Shown here: positions 7,783 to 16,370 of the stretch, piece by piece | Numbering within the stretch: the first letter of the stretch is position 1 | How the letters are laid out: every line of letters starts with the position of its first letter | Assembly: GCF_002836505.1 (NCBI RefSeq) | Contig: NZ_PJBF01000040.1 | Coordinates: 420,643 to 484,642 of the forward strand | Length of the DNA stretch: 64,000 nucleotides | Reading direction: 5' to 3' | Source: Psychrobacter sp. Choline-02u-9 | GTDB lineage: Bacteria; Pseudomonadota; Gammaproteobacteria; Pseudomonadales; Moraxellaceae | Notes under the pieces: model-generated | Told to the model about the DNA's origin: nothing | The model's input: only the letters and a program-made list of their open reading frames with translations | Database searches by the model: none | Position numbers and translations under genes: made by a program

Positions 7783-9486
7783 ATGACAACAACCGCGCTA
7801 GTCGTCGATGATGAAGTAGATTTATGTCGATTGATGCAAATTACCCTAACTAAAATGGGTATCAGAAGTGATGTGGCTTATACATTGTCGCAAGCAAGAA
7901 CGTTTTGGCAAGACAATGACTACGATTTTTGTCTGACGGATTTAAAACTGCCAGATGGCTCTGGACTGGAGCTAGTAAGAGAAATCAGCAATAGCTCTAA
8001 TATTCCAATAGCGGTGATCACGGCTCATGGCAGCATGGATTTAGCTATTGAGGCGTTAAAGCTTGGTGCCTTCGATTTTGTCAATAAGCCGCTAGAACTA
8101 CCACGTTTGCGCCAACTGGTAGAGAACGCCTTAAAAGTTATTCATCAAGATAACGAAGTACAGGCCGCACCAGAATACTCTCCTGAACAAAAAATGCTAG
8201 ATAGTAGATTGATCGGTAATTCTGCTGTCATGCACCCCCTCAAAAACACTATTTTAAAGCTAGCACGCTCACAGGCACCTGTGTTTTTATCGGGCGCTTC
8301 TGGCACAGGTAAAGAAGTGGTCGCCAGATTGATCCATGATTTAAGTCCACGTCGTGATGGTAGCTTTGTACCAGTGAACTGCGGTGCGATACCATCGGAG
8401 TTAATGGAGTCAGAGTTTTTTGGTCATAAAAAAGGCAGCTTTACAGGGGCTGTCGCTGATAAACAAGGGTTATTCCAGCAAGCCAATGGCGGCACGTTAT
8501 TTTTAGATGAAGTAGCAGATTTACCTTTAGCCATGCAGGTTAAATTGTTACGTGCCATTCAAGAGAAAACAGTAAGGGCAATCGGTGATACAAAAGAAGT
8601 TCCAGTAGACATCCGTATTTTGTCTGCCACTCACAAAGACCTGAGCCAATTGGTACAAGATGGTGCATTTCGACAAGATTTATATTATCGCATCAATGTC
8701 ATTGAGCTAAAGCTTCCAACACTTAATGCACGCCGTGATGATATTCCTGTATTAGCAGACCACTTTTTAGCTATGATTGCTGATGACTGGCAATTAGAGT
8801 CACCGCCCTCATTGACGATGGAGGCCTGCGAACGCTTACAACGCCACGACTTTGCGGGTAATGTCCGTGAACTACGCAACTTGTTGGAGCGTGCAGTTAC
8901 GTTAGCTGAAACTTCATACATAGACGTTAGTCATTTAGGTCTTCCTGACATTGAACCTGAGCTTGTAAATACACAAGAGCAAAATCATAGCTCAGCTATC
9001 GATAGCTCTGAGCTACCTGCCCGTAACGTAGAAAATCAAATAGACGTTCAATCTACAAAAGACGATGAGCAAGTCATTCAATCTAGTCGCAATATAGTAA
9101 CGCAGGTTGAGCAAAGGGCGACCAATTTACATCCCTATCGTACTAACACCAACCACTACCCCTCAATGGTACAGCATTCGTCAGCTAGTAATGACAGTTC
9201 GTCAACCAACGTAGCAAGTACTTATGACAAAGAGTCGCTCCTTGACTCCACCGCCCAACAAGAAACTTCTAAAGACATATCAGGTTTACAAGAATTGTTT
9301 GACGGACAACTGCCGCCTCAAGGCTTAGAGCATTATTTGCAGGAACAAGAAAAGCAGCTGATTATCACAGCACTCAAACAAACTGGCTGGAACAAAACCC
9401 AAGCAGCTGAATTATTAGGAACCACCTTTCGCTCTTTACGCTACCGTATGAAAAAGCTCGAAATTTCTGAAGATGCGTTTGATTAG
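7783..9486 (+). CDS. pilR: PilR-like sigma54-dependent response regulator
   Basis: NtrC-family activator expected to drive pilin transcription with RpoN. Domain order in 567 residues: receiver (1-120, phospho-acceptor D53), AAA+ ATPase (about 143-375: Walker A GASGTGKE at 171-178, sigma54-contact loop GSFTGA at 218-223, Walker B LDE near 242), and a C-terminal Fis-type HTH (about 523-560, NKTQAAELLG). Between ATPase and HTH lies an unusually long Ser/Gln/Asn-rich linker, about residues 391-500; PilR and NtrC proteins are commonly about 445-480 residues. The receiver, ATPase and HTH all look intact, so the linker is not a frameshift product. Pairs with the PilS-like gene upstream. Confidence 0.9.
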   Translation: MTTTALVVDDEVDLCRLMQITLTKMGIRSDVAYTLSQARTFWQDNDYDFCLTDLKLPDGSGLELVREISNSSNIPIAVITAHGSMDLAIEALKLGAFDFVNKPLELPRLRQLVENALKVIHQDNEVQAAPEYSPEQKMLDSRLIGNSAVMHPLKNTILKLARSQAPVFLSGASGTGKEVVARLIHDLSPRRDGSFVPVNCGAIPSELMESEFFGHKKGSFTGAVADKQGLFQQANGGTLFLDEVADLPLAMQVKLLRAIQEKTVRAIGDTKEVPVDIRILSATHKDLSQLVQDGAFRQDLYYRINVIELKLPTLNARRDDIPVLADHFLAMIADDWQLESPPSLTMEACERLQRHDFAGNVRELRNLLERAVTLAETSYIDVSHLGLPDIEPELVNTQEQNHSSAIDSSELPARNVENQIDVQSTKDDEQVIQSSRNIVTQVEQRATNLHPYRTNTNHYPSMVQHSSASNDSSSTNVASTYDKESLLDSTAQQETSKDISGLQELFDGQLPPQGLEHYLQEQEKQLIITALKQTGWNKTQAAELLGTTFRSLRYRMKKLEISEDAFD

Positions 9487-9546
9487 CTTCTCTTAAGCGA
9501 CATCTTCAAATATTTTTAAGCGTCGAATGGTATGTGCTGTTAATTG

Positions 9547-9582
9547 AATGCTACGAGATTCTATTCTTTCGTAGCATTTTTT
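9547..9582 (+). terminator. Terminator after pilR, overlapping the end of the convergent protease gene
   Basis: AATGCTACGA (9547-9556) pairs with TCGTAGCATT (9569-9578) and is followed by TTTT. The hairpin ends the gacA-like/pilS/pilR transcript and extends 22 bases into the 3' end of the convergent ctp gene, so its sequence is also coding on the other strand. Confidence 0.75.
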
Positions 9583-11042
9583 CTAACAAAGCGAATACCC
9601 GAATCAAGCGCGCGCGCCTTTACTAATTCTAATGCTTGCTGCTCCCACGTGTTCTCGTTGCCTGATAAAGTCACATCAGGCTCTACGCCGATCTCGTCTA
9701 TTTGTTTGCCTGCTACCGTCATATAATTGGCCACAGTCAATTTGACGGCTTGCTCATCGTTTAATGGTATGACTGATTGTACTGAGCCCTTGCCATAGCT
9801 AACTTCACCAATAATAGTAGCGCGTTTTTGTGCTTGTAAACTACTGGCAAGCACCTCTGCTGCTGATGCTGAATAGCGGTTTTGCAATACCACTAATGGC
9901 AAAGGTTTAAGTATCGCATCACCTTGGGTCGATAGTACGCGTGATTTATTTTGACGTGCTTGCACCTGCACTACATCGGTATCATCCATAAATAAACTGG
10001 CCACGCTCACTGCTGATGTCAGTACGCCACCTGGATTATCACGCACATCTAGTAAAATTCCTGATATCGGAGCGTTTAGGTTAATTAAACCTTCTAGTAA
10101 TTTTTCACGGCTGTTGTTTTGAAACGCTGGTAATTTAACAATGGCAATACCATCAACCAGTTTGGTCTCGATAATCTGCGGATGACTATTATTACGCTGC
10201 AACGTCGTTGTGTGCTTACGGCGGCCAGCTTTAGAAGTGATAATATCTACCTGCGTACCGGCAATACCCGTCAAAAGCTGCTCAACGTCATTAACCTGTC
10301 GCCCGTCGTCTAGCTTAAACTCATCAACTTGATGCAAATAATCACCAACTGCGATGCCTTTTCTGTCTGCAGGTGAATCATCGATAACCTCTGTCACGAC
10401 CCAATATCCTGCCTCTGGTCGGTAATTAACCTTAATACCAATATCACCAACGTCACCCTCAGTAAAAGCACGCAGGTTCTCATAAGCTTCTGCGTCCAAA
10501 AACTCAGCATGGCTATCAAGTTTGGTCAACATGCCACTCATCGCATTGCTAAATAACTCTTCGTCATTGACGGCATCAACGTATTGACGACGTATTAAAT
10601 CTACAACAGCCACAAATGTCTTTAACGTCTCAGGAGAGATAGCATTTAGCGATACTTGTGCGACCTCTGCTGGAATATCCGTATCAATATCATCAGCATC
10701 ATCCGTTAGCGCGCTTTCATCTGGCACACTATCTATCGAGTCATCTGGCTCATCGGCGACATCTAGCATATCAGCAATATTCGATAAATTATCAGCGTCC
10801 TTTTCATCCGCTATCTCATCTGCATTTAAACTGATGAGCTGTAGACCATTCGTAGGATTATCACTATTTGTAGAAGCTCCCACTGCGGCTTGTGCATTTA
10901 CGCTAATCGCACAACCAAGCACACCGATTAAAATTGCAGGCTGCAAAACCTTGGACACAACTGATGCCTTCCATACTGATTTACTTAACCCTTTGGATAA
11001 AAAAGAACGTGCAAAAGAAATAGGCTGCATAAAAGAACTCAT
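9561..11042 (-). CDS. C-terminal processing peptidase (S41 family, CtpA/Prc-like)
   Basis: Periplasmic serine protease of the tail-specific protease family, 493 residues. An N-terminal membrane/signal segment (about 33-52, ending VNAQA) is followed by a markedly acidic Asp-rich stretch (about 75-125), then the N-terminal helical region, a PDZ domain (about 195-280) and the S41 catalytic domain with nucleophile S393 (RYSASAAE) and general base K418 (SYGKGSVQ). The acidic stretch is not usual for CtpA. Two starts are possible, 11042 and Met 5 at 11030; the latter has GAG at suitable spacing. Such proteases trim envelope proteins or penicillin-binding proteins; its substrate here is unknown. It follows gpmI on the same strand but a terminator separates them. 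Confidence 0.9.
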   Translation of the reverse strand: MSSFMQPISFARSFLSKGLSKSVWKASVVSKVLQPAILIGVLGCAISVNAQAAVGASTNSDNPTNGLQLISLNADEIADEKDADNLSNIADMLDVADEPDDSIDSVPDESALTDDADDIDTDIPAEVAQVSLNAISPETLKTFVAVVDLIRRQYVDAVNDEELFSNAMSGMLTKLDSHAEFLDAEAYENLRAFTEGDVGDIGIKVNYRPEAGYWVVTEVIDDSPADRKGIAVGDYLHQVDEFKLDDGRQVNDVEQLLTGIAGTQVDIITSKAGRRKHTTTLQRNNSHPQIIETKLVDGIAIVKLPAFQNNSREKLLEGLINLNAPISGILLDVRDNPGGVLTSAVSVASLFMDDTDVVQVQARQNKSRVLSTQGDAILKPLPLVVLQNRYSASAAEVLASSLQAQKRATIIGEVSYGKGSVQSVIPLNDEQAVKLTVANYMTVAGKQIDEIGVEPDVTLSGNENTWEQQALELVKARALDSGIRFVRKNATKE

Positions 11043-11156
11043 TTAAATAATAGAGAATACGAATTTATCGTTATATAGCGGCTTATAAGATAGCACCAAA
11101 CGCATATTTCGAACTAGCATAGTATTGCAAGTAAATTAAGTAAAATGTATCACAAA

Positions 11157-11191
11157 AAAAGGAAAGGATAATAGGTTATCCTTTCCTTTTT
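11157..11191 (-). terminator. Bidirectional intrinsic terminator downstream of gpmI
   Basis: The stem AAAGGAAAGGATAA / TTATCCTTTCCTTT has a 4-base loop (TAGG) and is flanked by A and T tracts. It separates gpmI from the protease gene that follows on the same strand. Confidence 0.9.
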
Positions 11192-11264
11192 GATATCTTC
11201 TAATACAGCTAACGGATTGATATAAACCACAGTCATTCAAGTACTGTAGTTTAATTCGACTGGC

Positions 11265-12923
11265 CTAGACTGCTGGAACCAATAAGCTCTCACCTGTCAT
11301 CTCAGCAGGGGCGTCAACATTCATCAATGATAAAATAGTCGGCGCCACATCACTAAGTTTGCCGCCGCGGCGCACTTGCAGCTTTTGCTCGCCCACATAA
11401 ATCAATGGCACATGCTCTGTCGTATGCTGTGTATGTACTTGTCCGCTTTCATAGTCTTGCATCTGCTCACAGTTACCATGATCGGCTGTGATAAGCATAT
11501 CACCACCAGCTGCTCGCACCGCTGACTCGATACGGCCAACGCATACATCCAAAGCTTCTACCGCTTTTACCGCTGCATCAAAGATACCTGTGTGTCCAAC
11601 CATATCACCATTGGCATAATTGACCACCAATACATCATACTTACCAGACTCAATCGCTTCTACTAATTTATCAGTGACTTCAGGCGCGCTCATCTCAGGC
11701 TGTAAATCATAAGTTGCAACGTCTGGAGATGGCACTAAAATGCGGGTCTCACCCTGATATTCTTCTTCGCGGCCACCACTAAAGAAAAACGTCACATGCG
11801 CATATTTTTCAGTTTCAGCGATACGTAGTTGAGTTTTTCCTTGGTCCTGCAAGTACTCTCCCAATGTATTGGCCAAAGACGTTGGGTAGTAAGCAATGCT
11901 GGTTTTTGGATTGTCAGCTAGGACATCTGAATACTTAGTTAACATCACAAATGCCGCCAGCTTTGGCTGTTTTTGACGCGCAAATCCAGAAAACTCATGA
12001 TCTGGCAGAACAAACGCTTGGGCAAGCTCACGAGCACGGTCAGCACGGAAATTCATAAAAATAAGTGCGTCGTTATCATTGACAGTATATGGCACTTCAT
12101 CACGTCCAATCACAGTCGTTGGACTGACAAACTCATCAGTCTCACGCGCTTTATAAGCAGCTTGAACAGCGCCATCTGCCCGTGTTGATAGACGATCAGC
12201 TTTACCTTCAGTAATCAGCTCATAAGCTTTTTGCACTCTATCCCAACGATTGTCGCGATCCATTGCATAGTAGCGTCCGATAATACTCGCAATTTGTACG
12301 CGGCCACCTTCGTAATGAGCATTCAATTTATCAATATAGTCGCGCAGACGATTGATGTACTTATCAGCAGATTTAGGCGGGGTATCACGGCCATCTAAGA
12401 AACAATGAATAAAGACATTCTTGGCACCATGGACCAATGCTGAATGACACATACCTTCGATATGGTCTTGATGTGAATGGACGCCGCCATCAGAGAGCAA
12501 ACCCATAATATGGACGTTACCGCCACGTTCATTGGCCGCTTTGACCGCATTGACCAATGCTTCGTTCTTATAAAATTCACGATTGGCAAGCTCACTTGAG
12601 ATACGAGTTGAGTCCTGATAAAGAACACGCCCTGCCCCTAAATTCATGTGACCGACTTCTGAATTACCAAACTGACCATCTGGCAAACCAACATCTTCCC
12701 CTGAAGCTGAAATCAGCCCATGAGGATATTGCTGATAAATCTTGTCTAAATTTGGCATATTAGCGGCAGCGATGGCGTTATCTTTATCTTCTTCACGATG
12801 ACCAAAGCCGTCCAATATCATCAAGACATGCGGTATTTTTTTATTCTGTGCACCGTCTTGGTTATTGCTAAGCTGTGTTTTGTTACTATCAATAGAGTCT
12901 GATGCTTGTTGGGTACTGGTCAT
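11265..12923 (-). CDS. gpmI: 2,3-bisphosphoglycerate-independent phosphoglycerate mutase
   Basis: Interconverts 3- and 2-phosphoglycerate in glycolysis using two Mn ions and a phosphoserine intermediate. Landmarks: metal-binding D38 in MILDGFG, nucleophile S88 in [22 protein letters not shown], the [10 protein letters not shown] segment, and the C-terminal metal motifs ADHGN and [10 protein letters not shown]. At 552 residues it is longer than usual (about 510-515) because of a 30-residue Ser/Gln/Asn-rich N-terminal extension. That extension is likely real: GAGGAG lies upstream of the ATG at 12923 and there is no good later start before the conserved core. Monocistronic, with a terminator downstream. 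Confidence 0.97.
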   Translation of the reverse strand: MTSTQQASDSIDSNKTQLSNNQDGAQNKKIPHVLMILDGFGHREEDKDNAIAAANMPNLDKIYQQYPHGLISASGEDVGLPDGQFGNSEVGHMNLGAGRVLYQDSTRISSELANREFYKNEALVNAVKAANERGGNVHIMGLLSDGGVHSHQDHIEGMCHSALVHGAKNVFIHCFLDGRDTPPKSADKYINRLRDYIDKLNAHYEGGRVQIASIIGRYYAMDRDNRWDRVQKAYELITEGKADRLSTRADGAVQAAYKARETDEFVSPTTVIGRDEVPYTVNDNDALIFMNFRADRARELAQAFVLPDHEFSGFARQKQPKLAAFVMLTKYSDVLADNPKTSIAYYPTSLANTLGEYLQDQGKTQLRIAETEKYAHVTFFFSGGREEEYQGETRILVPSPDVATYDLQPEMSAPEVTDKLVEAIESGKYDVLVVNYANGDMVGHTGIFDAAVKAVEALDVCVGRIESAVRAAGGDMLITADHGNCEQMQDYESGQVHTQHTTEHVPLIYVGEQKLQVRRGGKLSDVAPTILSLMNVDAPAEMTGESLLVPAV

Positions 12924-13138
12924 ATATTACCGCTCCTCGAGTGAATGAACGCCTATAATGCTGTGTAAGGGAATATAAAGCCCTCTATATTAACACACAT
13001 CTTGAAATAGCTGAAAAACTGAGCATTTTTCGTGAGTTTATGAATAATTTTATAGGGTTATCTTGTGATGATTTTTCTATGCAAGACAATATAAATGCGG
13101 CCAACCAACCAAGCTACGTATCAATCTGTAATTCAGAC

Positions 13139-13167
13139 TTGCAATCACTCTTTTCATTGGTTAAGAT
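13139..13167 (+). promoter_or_regulatory. Predicted sigma70 promoter of the 6S RNA gene
   Basis: TTGCAA (13139-13144) and TAAGAT (13162-13167) are separated by exactly 17 bases, predicting a start near 13174, where the 6S RNA closing stem begins. Positions 12924-13138 hold nothing else recognised. Confidence 0.65.
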
Positions 13168-13172
13168 AAAAC

Positions 13173-13363
13173 TATTCTGAAGTGTTGGCTAGTAGATGTT
13201 TATTCCCTGAGCCGATAATGCTTTACCAGGATGTGGTACCTATTGTCTCATTGTGTATGCCTGCACCGCTTGCGGTGTATCAGGAAACCTGCAGAGATGA
13301 TGACGCATCCGCCCTGAACTTCACGGTTCATGGGTCACCATCTTACAGCGGCACTTCGGTTGT
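13173..13363 (+). ncRNA. ssrS: 6S RNA
   Basis: 6S RNA mimics an open promoter and sequesters sigma70 RNA polymerase in stationary phase. The conserved 5' block CCCTGAGCCGATAAT begins at 13205, and the conserved 3' block near 13311-13350 carries the CCTGAAC...GTTCATGGGT element followed by ACAGCGGC. The terminal closing stem is visible: CTGAAGTG (13177-13184) pairs with CACTTCGG (13352-13359) with one G-U pair. Central complementary segments (GCACCGCTTGCGGTGT) form the apical hairpin. Length, about 190 nt, fits. A 17-bp-spaced promoter lies just upstream. The usual downstream partner in many gammaproteobacteria, a 5-formyltetrahydrofolate cyclo-ligase gene, is absent. Exact ends are estimates. 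Confidence 0.88.
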
Positions 13364-13431
13364 TTCATTCGGTTTGTACGTATATTCTTTATAAAAATAT
13401 ATTTCCTATAAATAGTATGCTTACTACCACT

Positions 13432-13470
13432 AAAAAGCCCCTTTCGTCATCGACGAGAGGGGCTTTTTTT
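13432..13470 (+). terminator. Bidirectional intrinsic terminator between 6S RNA and fxsA
   Basis: AAAAAGCCCCT pairs with AGGGGCTTTTT around a GC-containing loop and is followed by a T tract on both strands. It can end read-through from the 6S RNA gene and serves the convergent fxsA gene ending at 13494. Confidence 0.9.
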
Positions 13471-13493
13471 ATGCTTATGATTTAACTAAATAG

Positions 13494-14126
13494 TTATTCG
13501 TCATTAGCAGACTTGGTAATTTTCTTGACATCTTTAGGGATGTTTTTGGCAGTACCATCAACCGTAGTATGCTGTTTAAACACATCACCAAATGGGTTTT
13601 GCTGCTGTTGACCAAATGGATTTTGACCATTCATGCCACCTGCGCCACCGAACGGGTTTTGACCACCCATGCCACCAGCACCGCCAAATGGATTTTGACC
13701 ACCACCCATTTGACCGCCCATCTGCTTGGCCATCATTTCCATCATTTTTTGCTGATTATTCATGACGTAATTATTGGCCAAGTCTTTTAGCTTTTTTTGC
13801 ACAGGTGGCAATACTACCAACAGCGCCATCAAATCACTAAGCACCCCAGGAATAAGCAATAAAATACCTGCAGCTGCCATCGCGATACTCTTAATCATCG
13901 TGGTCTCTGGCGGACGCATCGCAGGGTTCATCATGCCACCAGCTTTCATTTGCTGTGCCATTGGATTAAGAGCAGCCATGCCTTTGCGCATCAAAGAGAT
14001 ACCGATAACTGCGGCGATAATAAACCACATAAACACCCACCAGCCGCTCATAAACTGAGCAAGCAAATACCACAGTAGCATCTCGATAATAAACCAAACG
14101 ATGGCTATACCAACTATCTGACCCAT
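13494..14126 (-). CDS. fxsA: FxsA-family membrane protein with Gly/Asn/Pro/Phe-rich repeats
   Basis: FxsA of E. coli is an inner-membrane protein whose overproduction relieves phage T7 exclusion by the F plasmid; its normal role is unknown. The first about 120 of 210 residues match the family: two N-terminal membrane helices (about 3-25 and 28-48), a third hydrophobic segment (about 80-108, AAAGILLLIPGVLSD) and the typical GVLSD motif. The C-terminal third is unlike E. coli FxsA: a Met/Gln-rich helix, then repeats QNPFGGAGGMGG and QNPFGGAGGMNG (144-167) plus two shorter QNPFG units, and a Lys-rich tail. Monocistronic, convergent with the 6S RNA gene and divergent from ruvC. Confidence 0.85.
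   Translation of the reverse strand: MGQIVGIAIVWFIIEMLLWYLLAQFMSGWWVFMWFIIAAVIGISLMRKGMAALNPMAQQMKAGGMMNPAMRPPETTMIKSIAMAAAGILLLIPGVLSDLMALLVVLPPVQKKLKDLANNYVMNNQQKMMEMMAKQMGGQMGGGQNPFGGAGGMGGQNPFGGAGGMNGQNPFGQQQQNPFGDVFKQHTTVDGTAKNIPKDVKKITKSANDE
13587..13697 (-). repeat. In-frame tandem repeats encoding QNPFGGAGGM units
   Basis: Two adjacent 36-base units (13626-13697) encode QNPFGGAGGMGG and QNPFGGAGGMNG, followed by two degenerate QNPFG copies to 13587. The units are highly similar in DNA as well, implying recent duplication or slippage, and all preserve the frame of fxsA. Confidence 0.8.
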
Positions 14127-14385
14127 AAAGTGTCGTCCTATAAAATAAAAACCAATAAATTGAGCGCCATGAAAATTAAAATGGCTAACATATGATGTAT
14201 ATGGGGATTGGTTGCTATACTATCAAACTTAAGGCTAATTTTTAAGCCATATAGTCGGTACGATATAATTTGGCTACAAGAAAGACAAACGTCAGTGCTA
14301 CTAGCAGTAGGCTAAGCGAGTCTGACTCCATATCCGATTTCTATAGGACTGAATATAAAATGACAGGTAAGCAAGACGGAATATT

Positions 14386-14970
14386 ATGGCAATTATTATA
14401 GGAATTGATCCAGGGTCACGCATGACCGGTTACGGAATAGTACAGCAGACAGGTGACAAGCTGACCTATATCGATGCAGGGACGATTCGTACAGATACCA
14501 AAGAGATGCCTGAACGCCTCAAGCGTATCTTCAATGGACTAACCCGTATCACACAGCATCATTTAAAATACGCAGACGAGCCTATCTATACAGCGATTGA
14601 GCAAGTATTTATGGCAGAAAACCCTGATTCTGCACTTAAGCTTGGGCAAGCAAGAGGTGCCGCGATTGCAGCGATGGTTGCACTAGATTTAGAAGTGTCA
14701 GAATATACGGCTCGGCAGATCAAACAAGCCGTTTGTGGCTATGGAGCGGCAGCCAAAGAGCAAGTACAGGAGATGGTGTGCCGGATATTAGCGTTAGAAG
14801 TCGTGCCGCAACAAGATGCTGCCGATGGTCTTGCCTGCGCCATCTGTCATGCTCACTCAAGCCATTCAATGAACAAACTGATCTTGAATAGCGCCATGCG
14901 TGGTCGCGGCGCTTCCAAGAAGAAAGGCCGTTGGCGCTTGACCGAAGAAGATTTAGGTAACTTACGTTAA
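14386..14970 (+). CDS. ruvC: Holliday junction resolvase RuvC
   Basis: Endonuclease that cuts Holliday junctions with the RuvAB branch-migration motor. The 194 residues include the four acidic catalytic positions of the RNase H-like fold: D8 (IGIDPGS), E72 (AIEQVF), and D144 and D147 ([10 protein letters not shown]). Length is slightly above the E. coli protein (173) through a basic C-terminal tail ([12 protein letters not shown]). The start at 14386 is the only good one before IGIDPG. ruvA and ruvB are not adjacent; it is flanked by fxsA and a lipoprotein gene, so it is transcribed alone. Confidence 0.97.
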   Translation: MAIIIGIDPGSRMTGYGIVQQTGDKLTYIDAGTIRTDTKEMPERLKRIFNGLTRITQHHLKYADEPIYTAIEQVFMAENPDSALKLGQARGAAIAAMVALDLEVSEYTARQIKQAVCGYGAAAKEQVQEMVCRILALEVVPQQDAADGLACAICHAHSSHSMNKLILNSAMRGRGASKKKGRWRLTEEDLGNLR

Positions 14971-15061
14971 AGATCAGCGTTAAAATAGTGAGGCGTTAAG
15001 ATAGCGAGGTGTTGCAGCAGAAAAGCGTCAAAATAGATAAACGGCAAAGTAGACATCCCAT

Positions 15062-15094
15062 AAAAAACACGCGCTATTAGACGCGTGTTTTTTT
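15062..15094 (+). terminator. Bidirectional intrinsic terminator after ruvC
   Basis: AAAAACACGCG pairs with CGCGTGTTTTT around an 8-base loop, with a long T tract on the plus strand. It lies between the convergent ruvC and META-domain lipoprotein genes. Confidence 0.9.
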
Positions 15095-15132
15095 ATGACT
15101 ATGAACATTTCAAATGTTCAAACTATAATAGG

Positions 15133-16083
15133 CTACTCTACAACTGCACTTTCAATGACAGCATCTAATATATAAGCATACTTTTCATCAGCAGTATCAT
15201 CTTTAGTTGGTTCACTGATCTCTGATAATTCATCGATATGTAGTGGATAGCGTTGTAAGCGCAATACTTCTTCGTGTTTGCTATCATGCTGATAGCCATC
15301 GATTTCACCAACGAATACTCGCCACTGTCCTTCGTGAGTTTTAATGCCCTGATCATTATAAGTAATAGGCTTAACTTGTAAACACTGCTCAGAGTTACCT
15401 GCTTCGCAAGGTACTGTTTCGGAGTTTACTGCCCAAAACACCGTTTCACCCTTACTGTTATATTTCGCTTGTGCAGTAAGCCTACCATTCCAAACCAGAG
15501 TTACATCATCGTCGGTAAACTGGGTTAATACTGGATTATCGCCTTGATCAATTTTGAACTCATTACTGCCCTGCATCAACGTATTCAAGGTGTTTTCTGC
15601 CATATCTAGCTCGCCACAAGACATCTTTGTACTCATACCTTCTTCAGTGGTTACGGTATGCCCTTTTAGCTGATAGCCAGCACTAATCGTATTGCAGCCT
15701 ACGCTATAGCTTAGCGTGTCTTGCCCTTGATACTGGTTAAATGCAAGCGTTACCTGACTGTTGATATTCGCAAATTCAGCCATAGGTTGTTCATTGGCGT
15801 CGACTGCGTTTACTAACGTCCAGCGATGATGAGATAAGGTGGTCGTCAGCTTGTCTTGAGTGGTTAATTCAACAGGTTTAGATTCGTCTGATGTAGGGCT
15901 CATACTAGATACCAGACCTTCACTTACGGCTGAGTCTGTCATCTCGCCAGCTTCAGCACCCTGCGATGTATCATTTTCGCTAGACGCCGCGTCTTTTTGA
16001 CACGCACTTAGCATCAGACTAACTGCCATCATACTGGGTAATAGCAGTAATTTTAACGTTGGCTTATTTCGGCTACCTACCAT
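15133..16083 (-). CDS. Lipoprotein with META (HslJ-like) and DUF4377 domains
   Basis: A 316-residue predicted lipoprotein: signal peptide with lipobox LSAC, Cys 28, then a Ser/Glu/Asp-rich spacer to about residue 75. Residues about 80-200 resemble the META domain found in HslJ and related envelope proteins (LSHHRWTLVNA..., with two cysteines, C125-like in VGCNT and C155-like in MSCGE). Residues about 215-285 resemble DUF4377 (VNSETVPC...CLQVKPITY...GQWRVFVGEIDGY). The combination occurs in heat-shock/META-type lipoproteins of Moraxellaceae by my recollection, but function is not established. AGAGGT precedes the start. Convergent with ruvC; not part of an operon. Confidence 0.75.
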   Translation of the reverse strand: MVGSRNKPTLKLLLLPSMMAVSLMLSACQKDAASSENDTSQGAEAGEMTDSAVSEGLVSSMSPTSDESKPVELTTQDKLTTTLSHHRWTLVNAVDANEQPMAEFANINSQVTLAFNQYQGQDTLSYSVGCNTISAGYQLKGHTVTTEEGMSTKMSCGELDMAENTLNTLMQGSNEFKIDQGDNPVLTQFTDDDVTLVWNGRLTAQAKYNSKGETVFWAVNSETVPCEAGNSEQCLQVKPITYNDQGIKTHEGQWRVFVGEIDGYQHDSKHEEVLRLQRYPLHIDELSEISEPTKDDTADEKYAYILDAVIESAVVE

Positions 16084-16262
16084 ATTACATACCTCTTAGT
16101 AAGCTTGTACAACTTATCTCGCGTACCATCTATATTTTAAAAAAACTATTCCTCTTAAATGAACAATTTAAAAACATAACTAATATAACTAAGCTAGATT
16201 AACCACTATAACCTTGGCACTATTAACCTATGTAACGAAATGTTGAATTTTATTATATTCCA

Positions 16263-16298
16263 TAAAAAAACAGCTAACGATTGAGGTTAGCTGTTTTG
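16263..16298 (-). terminator. Intrinsic terminator downstream of sspA
   Basis: AAACAGCTAAC pairs with GTTAGCTGTTT around a 7-base loop; the minus-strand transcript then runs into a T tract. It closes the sspA transcript, which ends at 16371. Confidence 0.85.
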
Positions 16299-16370
16299 CT
16301 TTATAGCGATCAATTTACCAAATGGGTTAATAGATAAATTTTATGATTTAAACTATTTTTCTAGAACCTT

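Noticed and set aside
13182..13394. ORF of 70 codons on the plus strand
   Set aside because: It lies within the 6S RNA gene, has no ribosome site and codes for a Cys/Pro/Leu-rich peptide without family features.
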